64,000 nt of DNA, from the NCBI GenBank assembly GCA_026392455.1, contig JAPLCB010000004.1:248001-312000 (forward strand), written 5' to 3'. Shown here piece by piece: positions 52,014 to 60,641 of this stretch. The stretch comes from Propionibacteriales bacterium (GTDB lineage Bacteria > Actinomycetota > Actinomycetes > Propionibacteriales > Nocardioidaceae). The notes under the pieces were generated by a model that did no database searches, was not told the DNA's origin, and saw nothing but the letters and a program-made list of their open reading frames with translations. The translations under genes were made by a program, and so were the position numbers. Numbering within the stretch: the stretch's first letter is position 1; each line of letters starts with the position of its first letter.

Positions 52014-53206
52014 ACGGCCACGCCCTCGGGATGCACCCGGACCAGGGGCTGGCCGGGGGAGACCAGGTCACCGTCCTCGACCAGCCACTCGACGATGGTG
52101 CCGCCGTACGGTGCCATCACTGCGGTCTCGTCCCGCGTCGAGCGGACCAGCCCGACCGAGGAGGCAGCAAGGAGCAGCTCACCCTCCCCGCCGGCGCTGC
52201 GGACGAAGGTGCCCTTGGTGGGGGAGACCAGCATCCGCCAGGTCGGGTGGATGTCGATCGGCGACGGCGCGCCGTGCTTGTCCACGAAGGCCCGGGCCGC
52301 GTCCAGCTGGTCGGGGGTCTTCAGGGCGAAGGTCTCGACCGGCTGGGCACTGCCCCGGAAGTAGCGCTGGGCGATCCCGGTGAGCGTGCCGGCCGGAGGC
52401 ATCTCCAGGATGCCGGTGACGCCGAGGTCCCGCATGGTCGCCAGGCAGAGGTCCCACCGGACCGGGCGGGCGACCTGCTTGACGATGCGGCGGACGACGT
52501 CGCGTCCGTCGTGGACGACCTGGCCGTCGGCGTTCGAGATGACCACGGCCCGGGGGTCGTGGGTGGAGACAGCGGGCGCCAGCTTGGCCAGGGCGGTCAC
52601 CGCTGGTCCCATGTGCTCGGTGTGGAACGCGCCGGCCACCGAGAGCGGGATCAACCGTGCCTTGGCCGGCGGGTGCTCGGCCAGCGCGGCGAGCTGTTCG
52701 AGCGTGCCGGCGGCGACGATCTGCCCGCCGGCGTTCATGTTGGCCGCGACCAAGCCGTGCGCGGAGAGCGCGGCCAGGACCTCGGCCTCGTCACCGCCGA
52801 GCACCGCGGTCATCCCGGTCGGGGTGGCGGCGGCTGCGTGAGCCATCGCCCTCCCGCGCTCACGGACCAGCACCATCGCCTGCTCCGCGCTGATCGCCCG
52901 GGCGCCGGCGGCCGCGGTGAGCTCGCCGACGCTGTGGCCAGCGACCGCGCCGATCCGGCCGAACGCGTCCGAGGGGTGCGGGAATAACGAGAGCGCTGCC
53001 ACCAGCCCGGACGCGACCAGCAGCGGTTGGGCGACCGCGGTGTCGCGGATGGTCTCCTCGTCGGCCTCGGTGCCGTAGTGCGCGAGATCGAGCCCGGCCA
53101 CGGCGCTGAGCCAGCCGAGACGGTCGGCGAACTGCGGATCCTCCAGCCAGGGGCGGAGGAAACCGGGGGTCTGGGCCCCCTGTCCGGGGGCGACGATGAT
53201 CAGCAC
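52010..53206 (-). CDS. fabD: Malonyl-CoA:ACP transacylase with C-terminal biotinyl-like domain
   Basis: The 398-residue protein starts with a normal FabD: VAPGQGAQ near 5-12, nucleophile Ser92 in AGHSVGEL and His in GAFHTEHM near 196. From about residue 328 there is an extra 70-residue domain. VSPTKGTFVR resembles the BCCP start (APMVGTFYR), and MAPYGGTIVEWLVEDGDLVS then PGQPLVRVH resembles its second half. The usual EAMKM is replaced by a segment with no Lys (VRSTRDETAV), so it cannot be biotinylated or lipoylated. E. coli FabD is about 309 residues. First gene of the fab operon. Confidence 0.9.
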   Translation of the reverse strand: MLIIVAPGQGAQTPGFLRPWLEDPQFADRLGWLSAVAGLDLAHYGTEADEETIRDTAVAQPLLVASGLVAALSLFPHPSDAFGRIGAVAGHSVGELTAAAGARAISAEQAMVLVRERGRAMAHAAAATPTGMTAVLGGDEAEVLAALSAHGLVAANMNAGGQIVAAGTLEQLAALAEHPPAKARLIPLSVAGAFHTEHMGPAVTALAKLAPAVSTHDPRAVVISNADGQVVHDGRDVVRRIVKQVARPVRWDLCLATMRDLGVTGILEMPPAGTLTGIAQRYFRGSAQPVETFALKTPDQLDAARAFVDKHGAPSPIDIHPTWRMLVSPTKGTFVRSAGGEGELLLAASSVGLVRSTRDETAVMAPYGGTIVEWLVEDGDLVSPGQPLVRVHPEGVAV

Positions 53207-53274
53207 CCGTTCACTCTCGCCGAGGGTCCGTCGGCGACACGGGTCCGCAGCGCACGAAATACTCAGGGGAGTTC

Positions 53275-53291
53275 TTGGAGGTTTCCTACAA
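53275..53291. promoter_or_regulatory. Candidate operator of the fab operon, imperfect inverted repeat
   Basis: On the plus strand ttggagg-ttt-cctacaa is an inverted repeat with one mismatch. It overlaps the stop codon of the PucR-type regulator gene and is 69 bases upstream of the fabD start. PucR-like regulators (MabR, FasR) bind upstream of fabD in other actinobacteria, so this is the natural candidate site. Confidence 0.5.
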
Positions 53292-54431
53292 AGAGCCGTG
53301 GTCCAGGCGTCCGAGTGTCAAGGCGATCCGGAGGGTGTAGGAGTCCCGTGGATCGGTCGGTTCCAGGCTGGTGAGCTCGGCGGCCCGTTTCAGGCGGTAC
53401 CGGACAGTGTTGGCATGCACGAACAAGGTCCGGGCGGTGCCCTCGATCGAGGAGCCGCCGCCGAGGTAGGCCTCGGCCGTCTCCAGAACGGAGCCGCCGG
53501 CTTCGGCGAGCGGCTCGAAGACGCGGGCGACCAGGGTGCGCCGGGCGGTGAGGTCGCCAGCCAGCGCTCGTTCCGGCAGCAGGTCGTCGGCAAGGACCGG
53601 CCGGGGAGCGTCCGGCCAGCCGCAGGCGACCCGCAGCCCGGAGTGCGCGGCATCGGCCGAGGCCTTCGCCTCGCCCAGCGACCCGGTCACCGGACCGACC
53701 ACGACCGGGCCCGGGGCGAACGCCTCGGCCAGAGCCGCGGCCGGCCGGCCGACCTCGTCGACGCCGCCCAGGATGACGACCAGCCGGTCGCCCTGGACGG
53801 CGCACAGGCAGCCCAGGGACTTCTCCCGGGCGATCCGGCGTACCTGCTGGAGGGTGTCGCCGTTGCCGAGGCTGCCGGTCATCACGACGACGTTGCCCTC
53901 GGAGTCCCAACCCAGCGCGCTCGCCCGCGAGGAGATGGTCTCGTCATCCTCGCCGCGCAGCAGCGAGTCGACCACGAGGGCCTCGAGCCGAGCGTCCCAG
54001 GCCCCGCGCTGCTCCGCGGCACGGGCGTACACCTCGGCCGTGGCGAAGGCCAGCTCGCGGCCGTAGTGGTTCAGGGCGCTCCGGGCACTCTCCGCGTCCT
54101 CCCCGAGCAGCTGGTCGAGGTTCTCGTCGACGACGATGATCGAGACCCGGACCATGGCCACCGTCTGCTGCAGGGTGATCTCGCCCGCCATCTCCCGGGG
54201 CGCGACGCCGAAGACCTCGGCCCGGATGGCAGCCGACTCCTCGGGGTGGCGGTACCAGTCGATGAAGGACTTGATGCCGGCTTGGACGATCAGCCCGATG
54301 AACGAGCGGTCGGCGGCCGGAAGCTCGGCGACCCACGGCATGTCGGTGTCCATCCGGCTCAGGGCCGCCGTGCTCAGAGCGCCGCTCGAGCGGGTCAGCC
54401 GCTGAGCGATCTGGGCACGGGAGCGGGTCAC
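53286..54431 (-). CDS. PucR family transcriptional regulator of fatty-acid synthesis (MabR/FasR-like)
   Basis: The 381-residue protein has a central GGDEF-like region of the PucR family (DRLVVILGGVDEVGRPAAAL). Its C-terminal PucR helix-turn-helix reads LETAEAYLGGGSSIEGTART then LFVHANTVRYRLKRAAEL. It lies directly upstream of fabD in the same direction, the position of mabR (Rv2242) and of fasR in Streptomyces. GTG 54431 gives the start VTRSRAQIAQRL; a longer in-frame start at 54476 is less likely. It probably activates or tunes the fab operon in response to acyl-CoA. Confidence 0.85.
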   Translation of the reverse strand: MTRSRAQIAQRLTRSSGALSTAALSRMDTDMPWVAELPAADRSFIGLIVQAGIKSFIDWYRHPEESAAIRAEVFGVAPREMAGEITLQQTVAMVRVSIIVVDENLDQLLGEDAESARSALNHYGRELAFATAEVYARAAEQRGAWDARLEALVVDSLLRGEDDETISSRASALGWDSEGNVVVMTGSLGNGDTLQQVRRIAREKSLGCLCAVQGDRLVVILGGVDEVGRPAAALAEAFAPGPVVVGPVTGSLGEAKASADAAHSGLRVACGWPDAPRPVLADDLLPERALAGDLTARRTLVARVFEPLAEAGGSVLETAEAYLGGGSSIEGTARTLFVHANTVRYRLKRAAELTSLEPTDPRDSYTLRIALTLGRLDHGSL

Positions 54432-54625
54432 GGAGCCATCCTGCCCTGTGGTCGGGGTTACCCGCGGGTTCGGCACAATTCATCGACAACTCGCGTCACA
54501 GGCGTCCCAGAACCCCGTTGCAACCCTGACGGGGTAACAGATCCGACATGTTCATCTGGTTGACTCGTTCCCGATCGGTGGCGTTTCCCCGCCGAGCACA
54601 GGTGACCCGGATGGGGGAGTTGCGC

Positions 54626-55591
54626 GTGGTTGAGGCACTCGAGGTTCAGCACGTCACGATCCACGGCCACCGCCGGGCCTACGTGAAGATGGGGCCCGCG
54701 TCCGGCGACGCCCCCGCGCTCCTGCTGCTGCACGGACTGGGCTGTGACCACACCACCTGGGAACCGGTGATCCGCAAGCTCGCCAAGAAGTACACCGTGA
54801 TCGCCCCCGACCTGCTCGGCCACGGACAGAGCGCCAAGCCGCGCGCGGACTACTCCGTGGGCGGCTATGCGAACGGGATGCGCGACCTGCTCACGGTGCT
54901 GAACATCGACAAGGTCACGGTCGTCGGGCACAGCCTCGGCGGGGGCGTGGCGATGCAGTTCGCCTACCAGTTCCCCGAGCGCACCGAGCGGATGGTCCTG
55001 GTCGCCCCCGGCGGACTCGGACCGGAGGTCACGCCGATGATCCGTGCGGTCGGGCTTCCGGGCTTCAAGGCAGCGATGGCGGTGCTCACCCTTCCCGGTA
55101 TCCGGCACGTCGGGGTCGCCGGGATGCGGGCTCTCGCGAAGTCCGGGATGACAGCGACCCACGACCTCGACGAGGTCGCCGAGATCTACGAGTCCTTCAA
55201 GGACCCACGGGCCAGGGCCGCCATCGCCCACGTCGTCCGGGCCGTCGTCGACACCCGGGGTCAGATCGTCACGATGGTCGACCGGGCCTACCTGACCCAG
55301 GCGATGCCGATGCTGGTGGTCTGGGGCACCAACGACATGGTGATCCCGGTCAAGCACGCGGAGACCGTGGCCACCATCGCGCCGGGCGCCCACGTCGAGG
55401 TGCTCGGCAACTCCGGCCACTTCCCGCACAAGGACCACCCGGAGCGGTTTGCGAAGATCCTCCACGACTTCATCCGCTCCACCCAGCCCGCGTCGTACCA
55501 CCGCGGCCGCTGGCGTACCCTGCTGCGCAACGGCCCGCTGGCGCCGATGACCGAGCAGCTGCACCTGGCGCGAGCAGTACCGATCGCCTAG
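54626..55591 (+). CDS. Alpha/beta hydrolase
   Basis: The 321-residue protein has LLLLHGLGCDHTTWEPVI near 30 (oxyanion HGLG), the nucleophile elbow GHSLGGG near 112, a late Asp in WGTNDMVIPVKH and His in NSGHFPHKDHP. It is close to MhpC/menaquinone-type hydrolases; the substrate is unknown. GTG 54626 has GGGGGAG six bases upstream; in-frame ATG 54611 is an alternative. It is divergent from the PucR regulator and converges with aceE. Confidence 0.8.
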   Translation: MVEALEVQHVTIHGHRRAYVKMGPASGDAPALLLLHGLGCDHTTWEPVIRKLAKKYTVIAPDLLGHGQSAKPRADYSVGGYANGMRDLLTVLNIDKVTVVGHSLGGGVAMQFAYQFPERTERMVLVAPGGLGPEVTPMIRAVGLPGFKAAMAVLTLPGIRHVGVAGMRALAKSGMTATHDLDEVAEIYESFKDPRARAAIAHVVRAVVDTRGQIVTMVDRAYLTQAMPMLVVWGTNDMVIPVKHAETVATIAPGAHVEVLGNSGHFPHKDHPERFAKILHDFIRSTQPASYHRGRWRTLLRNGPLAPMTEQLHLARAVPIA

Positions 55592-55600
55592 TTGTCGAGA

Positions 55601-55630
55601 GGGGCCTGACACTCGTTCGAGTCGGGCCTT
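55601..55630. terminator. Hairpin between convergent genes
   Basis: ggcctgacactcg and cgagtcgggcc can pair with a two-base bulge and one G-T. The hairpin lies ten bases after the hydrolase stop and is followed by a T-rich ttct. It could end transcription from both sides. Confidence 0.55.
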
Positions 55631-55637
55631 CTGCTCC

Positions 55638-55690
55638 GCGCCGGGCCCTCTTCAACGGTGCGCCGGGCCCTCTTCAACGGTGCGGCGGGC
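55638..55690. repeat. 22-bp tandem repeat, two full copies and a partial third
   Basis: A 22-base unit starting gcgccgggcc and ending caacggt occurs at 55638-55659 and 55660-55681, followed by a diverged partial copy (gcggcgggcc). It fills the gap between the hydrolase terminator and the aceE stop. No spacer and no ORF are present. Confidence 0.85.
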
Positions 55691-55702
55691 CTTTCTCGAC
55701 GA

Positions 55703-58519
55703 TCAGGCGTCGCCGCCCTCCTGGGCCACGCCGGACGTCGCTGTCGGGTCGTCGATCTGGTACTTCGTGAACGCCGCGGCGACCACGTCGCGGGCGATCT
55801 CGCCGCGGTTCGCCAGCGCCTGCAAGGCCTGGACCACCACCGAGGGTGCGTCGACGTTGAAGAACCGCCGGGCAGCCGCACGGGTGTCGGCGAAGCCGAA
55901 GCCGTCGGTGCCCAGGGTGTAGTAGTCGCCCGGTACCCACCGGGCGATCTGCAACGGGACCGAGCGCATGTAGTCGGAGACCGCGACGAACGGCCCGGAA
56001 GCTCCGTCGAGCTGGCTGGTCACGAACGGGACCGGCGGCTCCTCGGTCGGGTTCAGCAGGGCTGACCGTTCTGCCGCGACGGCGTCCCGGGCCAGCTCGT
56101 TCCAGGACGTGACCGACCAGAGGTCGGCGCTGACGCCCCAGTCCTCGGCCAGCAGCCGCTGCGCCTCCAGGATCCAGGGGAAGCCGACCCCGGAGGCCAG
56201 CAGCTGGACCTTGGGCCGGTCGGGACCGAGGTCCGGGCCGGTGCCGAACGGGTAGAGGCCCTTCAGCAGGGCGGCAACGTCGAGATCCTCGGGCTCGGCC
56301 GGTTGGCTGACCGGCTCGTTGTAGACGGTCACGTAGAAGATCACGTCCTCGCCACGGGGGTGCTCGTCGGTGACGGTGTACATCCGCTCGAGGCCCGACT
56401 TCATGATGTGGGCGATCTCGTGGGCGTGCGCGGGGTCGTAGTGGACGACCGCCGGGTTGGTCGCCGCCAGCAGGGGGGAGTGCCCGTCAGCGTGCTGCAG
56501 GCCTTCGCCGGTCAGCGTGGTCCGGCCCGCGGTGGCGCCGATCAGGAAGCCTCGGGCCAGCTGGTCGGCCATCGCCCAGATGGAGTCACCGGTGCGTTGG
56601 AAGCCGAACATCGAGTAGAAGATGTAGAACGGGATCATCGCCTCGCCGTGCGTCGCGTACGACGACCCGGCAGCGGTGGCCGAGGCGACGGCCCCGGCCT
56701 CGGAGATGCCTTCGTGGAGCATCTGGCCGTCGCTGGCCTCCTTCCACTTCAGCAGCTGCTTGCGGTCGACGGCCTCGTACTGCTGGCCACCAGGGTTGTA
56801 GACCTTCGCCGTCGGGAACATCGCGTCCATGCCGAAGGTCCGGTACTCGTCGGGGGCGATCGGGACGATCCGCTTGCCGATCTCGGGGTCCTTCATCCAG
56901 TCCTTCAGCAGCCGGACGAGGGCCATCGTGGTGGCGACCTTGTTGGTGCCCGACCCCTGCTTCAGCTCGGCGTACACCTCGTCGCCGGGCACCTTCAGCG
57001 GGCGTGACCGGATCACCCGGCGAGGGAGCGACCCGCCGAGCTGGCGGCGTCGCTCCATCATGTACTCGATCTCGGTGGACTTCTCGCCCGGGTGGAAGAA
57101 CGGCGCCGTCCCGGAGGCCTCGTACGCGGCGGTGATCTCCTTGTCGCTCATCGGCAGGTAGAGCCGGTCGCGGAACTTGAGCAGGTCCGGGAGCTTGAGC
57201 TTCTTCATCTGGTGGCTGGCGTTCTTGCCCTCGAGGCCCTCGATCGTCCAGCCCTTGATGGTGTGCGCCAGGATCACCGTCGGCTGGCCGACGTGCTTGG
57301 TCGCGGAGTCGAAGGCCGAGTAGACCTTGCGGTAGTCGTGCCCGCCGCGGGGCAGCTTCTCGATCTGCCGGTCGGACATGTGCTCGACCATCTTGCGCAG
57401 CCGCGGGTCGGGGCCGAAGAAGAACTCCCGGTTGTACGCGCCGTCCTCGGTCGAGAACGTCTGGAACTGGCCGTCGGGCGTCGTGTTCATCTGGTTGACC
57501 AGGACGCCGTCGACGTCGCGGGCGAGCAGGTCGTCCCAGTCGCGTCCCCAGATCACCTTGATCACGTTCCAGCCAGCACCGCGGAAGTTCGCCTCGAGCT
57601 CCTGGATGATCTTGCCGTTGCCGGTGACCGGGCCGTCGAGCTGCTGCAGGTTGCAGTTGATCACCCAGGTGAGGTTGTCGAGCTCTTCACGGGCCGCGAC
57701 CCGGATCGCCCCCAGCGACTCGGGCTCGGCCATCTCGCCGTCACCGAGGAAGGCCCAGACGTGCTGGTCGGAGGTGTCCTTGATGCCGCGGTTGGCCAGG
57801 TAGCGGTTGAAACGGGCCTGGTAGATCGAGTTGATCCCGGTCAGGCCCATCGAGACCGTCGGGAACTCCCAGAACTCCGGCATCAACCGCGGGTGCGGGT
57901 ACGACGACAGACCCTTGCCGACGCCGTGCTGGACCTCCTGACGGAAGTTCAGCAGCTGCTGCTCGTCGAGCCGGCCCTCGAGGAAGGCTCGGGCGTAGAT
58001 CCCGGGGGACGCGTGACCCTGGACGTAGATCTGGTCGCCGCCGCCAGGGGCGTCCTTGCCGCGGAAGAAGTGGTTGAAGCCGACCTCGTAGAGGCTGGCG
58101 CTGGACTGGTACGTCGCGATGTGGCCGCCGACCTCCAGGCCCGGGCGGTTGGCGTCCGAGACCATCACCGCGGCGTTCCAGCGGATGAAGGCGCGGATCC
58201 GGCGCTCGACGTCCTCGTCGCCGGGGAACCAGGGCTCCCGCTCGGGCGGGATCGTGTTGATGTAGTCGGTGCTGCGCAGCGCTGGTACACCGATCGCCTT
58301 CTGACGGGCTCGTTCGAGCAGGCGCAGCATCACGTAGCGGGCCCGTTCGCGGCCGCGATCGTCGATCAGCGCGTCGAACGAGTCGATCCAGTCGTTGGTC
58401 TCGTCCGGGTCGATGTCCGGCAGCTGCGTCGGCAGCCCCTCGTGGATGACGGGCGGCGCTGCCGGAGCAGTGCGTGGCTGAGCGGAATCTGCGGCGGTCA
58501 CGTCCGGGGCATCTGGCAC
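55703..58519 (-). CDS. aceE: Pyruvate dehydrogenase E1 component, homodimeric
   Basis: The 938-residue enzyme has the thiamine-diphosphate motif [14 protein letters not shown] near 258 followed by [11 protein letters not shown] near 288. [16 protein letters not shown] near 168 is typical of E1p. It decarboxylates pyruvate and passes the acetyl group to the lipoyl E2, feeding acetyl-CoA to the fab operon next door. GTG 58519 gives the normal N-terminus. Position next to DUF3052 and ahpE matches Rv2241-Rv2238c. Confidence 0.96.
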   Translation of the reverse strand: MPDAPDVTAADSAQPRTAPAAPPVIHEGLPTQLPDIDPDETNDWIDSFDALIDDRGRERARYVMLRLLERARQKAIGVPALRSTDYINTIPPEREPWFPGDEDVERRIRAFIRWNAAVMVSDANRPGLEVGGHIATYQSSASLYEVGFNHFFRGKDAPGGGDQIYVQGHASPGIYARAFLEGRLDEQQLLNFRQEVQHGVGKGLSSYPHPRLMPEFWEFPTVSMGLTGINSIYQARFNRYLANRGIKDTSDQHVWAFLGDGEMAEPESLGAIRVAAREELDNLTWVINCNLQQLDGPVTGNGKIIQELEANFRGAGWNVIKVIWGRDWDDLLARDVDGVLVNQMNTTPDGQFQTFSTEDGAYNREFFFGPDPRLRKMVEHMSDRQIEKLPRGGHDYRKVYSAFDSATKHVGQPTVILAHTIKGWTIEGLEGKNASHQMKKLKLPDLLKFRDRLYLPMSDKEITAAYEASGTAPFFHPGEKSTEIEYMMERRRQLGGSLPRRVIRSRPLKVPGDEVYAELKQGSGTNKVATTMALVRLLKDWMKDPEIGKRIVPIAPDEYRTFGMDAMFPTAKVYNPGGQQYEAVDRKQLLKWKEASDGQMLHEGISEAGAVASATAAGSSYATHGEAMIPFYIFYSMFGFQRTGDSIWAMADQLARGFLIGATAGRTTLTGEGLQHADGHSPLLAATNPAVVHYDPAHAHEIAHIMKSGLERMYTVTDEHPRGEDVIFYVTVYNEPVSQPAEPEDLDVAALLKGLYPFGTGPDLGPDRPKVQLLASGVGFPWILEAQRLLAEDWGVSADLWSVTSWNELARDAVAAERSALLNPTEEPPVPFVTSQLDGASGPFVAVSDYMRSVPLQIARWVPGDYYTLGTDGFGFADTRAAARRFFNVDAPSVVVQALQALANRGEIARDVVAAAFTKYQIDDPTATSGVAQEGGDA

Positions 58520-58752
58520 CCTTGCATCTTGGCACGATCAAACGCGCGAAGAAATCTACTGATCAGTACGGGTCTCCCGGGTGCTGGCGCCCGGCTCCGG
58601 GGCCCGGTTTCGCGCCCCCGGCAACGTCCACTGGGCGGTCCTCGGAGGTGCCGGGCTTGCGAAGTGAGGCGTGTGTCCGCTGAACTTGGGCCTAACTTTC
58701 ACAGCGCTCCGGAGAATCCGGGGCCGGGTGACGACTGAAATGAGGCATCGAC
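58520..58752. other. Divergent promoter region between aceE and the DUF3052 gene
   Basis: About 230 bases with no supported ORF. It must hold the promoters of aceE and of the DUF3052-peroxiredoxin unit. The sequence ttgcatcttggcac near the aceE start and ctaactttcacag near 58690 are the most promoter-like parts, but no consensus can be stated with confidence. Confidence 0.45.
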
Positions 58753-59169
58753 GTGAGCTCGTCCGCAGGGGACGCCAGCCAGGTAGGGGATCGGTTGGGC
58801 ATCAAGCCCGGCATGGTCGTTCAGGAGTTGGGCTGGGACGACGACGTCGATGACGCGGTTCGCGTCGGGATCGAGGACACCATCGATTCCGACCTCGTCG
58901 ACGGCGACCACGGCGATGTCGTGGACGCGGTGGTGCTGTGGTGGCGCGACGGTGACGGCGATCTGGTCGATGCTCTGGTCGACGCCAAGACCGACCTGGT
59001 GGGCGGCGGTCCGATCTGGTTGCTGTGCCCGAAGGTGGGTCGGACGAACTCCGTCGACGCGTCCGACGTCGCCGAGGCTGCGCCGATCGCCGGCCTGGCG
59101 ACCACGACGACGATTCCGGTGAGCGCAGACTGGTCGGCGACCAAGCTGGTCGCACCGAAGAACCTCTGA
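58753..59169 (+). CDS. DUF3052 family protein
   Basis: The 138-residue acidic protein has GDRLGIKPGMVVQELGWDDD near 12-31 and WWRDGDGDLVDALVDA near 63, the pattern of DUF3052. It ends with VSADWSATKLVAPK. The same gene lies between aceE and ahpE in mycobacteria (Rv2239c region). Its stop is directly followed by the peroxiredoxin start, so they form one unit. Function unknown. Confidence 0.85.
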   Translation: MSSSAGDASQVGDRLGIKPGMVVQELGWDDDVDDAVRVGIEDTIDSDLVDGDHGDVVDAVVLWWRDGDGDLVDALVDAKTDLVGGGPIWLLCPKVGRTNSVDASDVAEAAPIAGLATTTTIPVSADWSATKLVAPKNL

Positions 59170-59631
59170 GTGCCACTCCAGGTGGGCGACCCCGCCCCGG
59201 ACTTCGCGCTCCGCGACCAGCACGGAGCAACCTTCCGCCTCGCCGACCACGTCGGTGAGAAGTCGGTACTGGTGGTGTTCTACCCGTTCGCTTTCAGCGG
59301 GGTCTGCACCGGCGAGCTGACCGGGTTCCGCGACCGGCTGGGCGACTTCGAGACCGCCACCTCGACCCTGGTCGCGATCTCCTGCGACCCGATCTACAGC
59401 CAGCGCGCTTTCGCGGACCGGGACGGCATCTTCTTCCCCCTGCTGTCCGACTACTGGCCGCACGGCGCGGTCGCCTCGGCGTACGGGGTCTTCGATGGCG
59501 ACCAGGGCTGCCCGACCCGGTCGTCCTTCGTGGTCGGCAAGGACGGTGCGATCAGCTGGGCGATCCACAACGAGCTCGGTGAGCCGCGTGATCTTGACGT
59601 CCAGGCCCTCCAGCTGGCACGGACCGCCTAG
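59170..59631 (+). CDS. ahpE: Peroxiredoxin, AhpE-like
   Basis: The 153-residue thioredoxin-fold protein has the peroxidatic Cys46 in FYPFAFSGVCTGEL, with the Thr and the later Arg of the active site. No resolving Cys in the usual 2-Cys position is seen. This fits AhpE, a 1-Cys peroxiredoxin of M. tuberculosis that reduces organic peroxides. GTG 59170 follows the DUF3052 stop without a gap. The place beside aceE supports the name. Confidence 0.85.
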   Translation: MPLQVGDPAPDFALRDQHGATFRLADHVGEKSVLVVFYPFAFSGVCTGELTGFRDRLGDFETATSTLVAISCDPIYSQRAFADRDGIFFPLLSDYWPHGAVASAYGVFDGDQGCPTRSSFVVGKDGAISWAIHNELGEPRDLDVQALQLARTA

Positions 59632-59708
59632 TCATTTCGGGCTATTTACGGCTCTCATCGGTCAGTTTGGTTTGTATCTGACAGCCGACCTGTCAAGATT
59701 GCGGTGCC

Positions 59709-59742
59709 GCGACCGCTGATGACCCGAGACGTCAGCGGTCGC
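59709..59742 (+). terminator. Hairpin after the peroxiredoxin gene
   Basis: A perfect 11-base inverted repeat, gcgaccgctga / tcagcggtcgc, with a 12-base loop lies 77 bases after the ahpE stop. It is followed by tgcctttcct, a weak T-run. It ends the DUF3052-ahpE unit before tRNA-Val. Confidence 0.7.
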
Positions 59743-59836
59743 TGCCTTTCCTGGCCCCGATTCATGGGGCAGGGAGCACTTTTGCTCCCGCTCGGGTCGA
59801 GCACCTAGTCTTTGTGCGGCCCTCGCGGCCCGTCCG

Positions 59837-59907
59837 GGTGCATAGCTCAGCGGTAGAGCGCTTCCCTTACAAGGAAGATGTCGGGGGTTCGATCCCCTCT
59901 GCACCCA
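59837..59907 (+). tRNA. tRNA-Val (anticodon TAC)
   Basis: The cloverleaf is complete: acceptor GGGTGCA / TGCACCC, D-arm GCTCAGCGGTAGAGC, anticodon stem CTTCC / GGAAG with loop CTTACAA (anticodon TAC), T-arm GGGGGTTCGATCCCCTC and discriminator A. CCA is encoded at 59908-59910. Confidence 0.97.
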
Positions 59908-59935
59908 CCAACACGATCTGGCGGAGGAAGTGGCC

Positions 59936-60598
59936 GTGAACGAGAAGGTCCGAGCCTGGCTCTACCTGGTCCTGGTGGCGTTGGTCGTCCTCGGGGTCAC
60001 CGCAGCGGTCTTCCTGGTGCCGTACCTCAAGGATCGCAACCAGGCCAACCGGATCAGCGACCTCCCGATCGACACCCTCGGAGCCACTCCGGAGGAAGCC
60101 GGGTGCAAGCCGGTCGCCACCAAGAAGGTGAGACTCAGCAACGTCAGCCGGCACGTCGACAACGGCCAGGCCCTGACGTACGACGAGGCGCCCCCGGCGT
60201 TCGGGAAGCACTGGGCGGTCCCGCTCGCGCTGAGCGAGTACCGGGTGCTCTTCACCGTCGAGGACCGCCCCGCGAAGGAGCTCCTGGTGCACAGCCTCGA
60301 GCACGGCTACACGGTGCTCTGGTACGACGCTGTCCTGGCGCGCGACCCCGAGCAGATGCAGGTCCTCAAGGACGTGATGACCGAGTTCCAGGTCAAGGAC
60401 GCAGTCGTCGCAGCACCGTGGACGGCCAAGGACGGCGGTCCGTTCCCGGCCGGGACGCACGTCGCGCTGACGCACTGGTCGGTCGAGGACGGCGAGAAGG
60501 GCGTCTGGCGCTACTGCGGCGGTGTCAGCGGGGCTGCGATCAAGGAGTTCATCATCGAGTACCCGCACACCGACGCCCCGGAGGGCGGCTTCTCGTAG
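59936..60598 (+). CDS. DUF3105 family membrane protein
   Basis: The 220-residue protein has one N-terminal transmembrane helix (AWLYLVLVALVVLGVTAAVF) and an extracytoplasmic DUF3105 domain. Motifs are PPAFGKHW near 85, LLVHSLEHGYTVLWYD near 116 and THVALTHWSVEDG near 172, with conserved His. GTG 59936 is preferred over GTG 59930 because GGAGGA is seven bases upstream of it. Function unknown. Confidence 0.85.
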   Translation: MNEKVRAWLYLVLVALVVLGVTAAVFLVPYLKDRNQANRISDLPIDTLGATPEEAGCKPVATKKVRLSNVSRHVDNGQALTYDEAPPAFGKHWAVPLALSEYRVLFTVEDRPAKELLVHSLEHGYTVLWYDAVLARDPEQMQVLKDVMTEFQVKDAVVAAPWTAKDGGPFPAGTHVALTHWSVEDGEKGVWRYCGGVSGAAIKEFIIEYPHTDAPEGGFS

Positions 60599-60641
60599 CG
60601 TTAGATTGGCCTTCGACCCGATGTGATGGAGGCCGCTTTCC

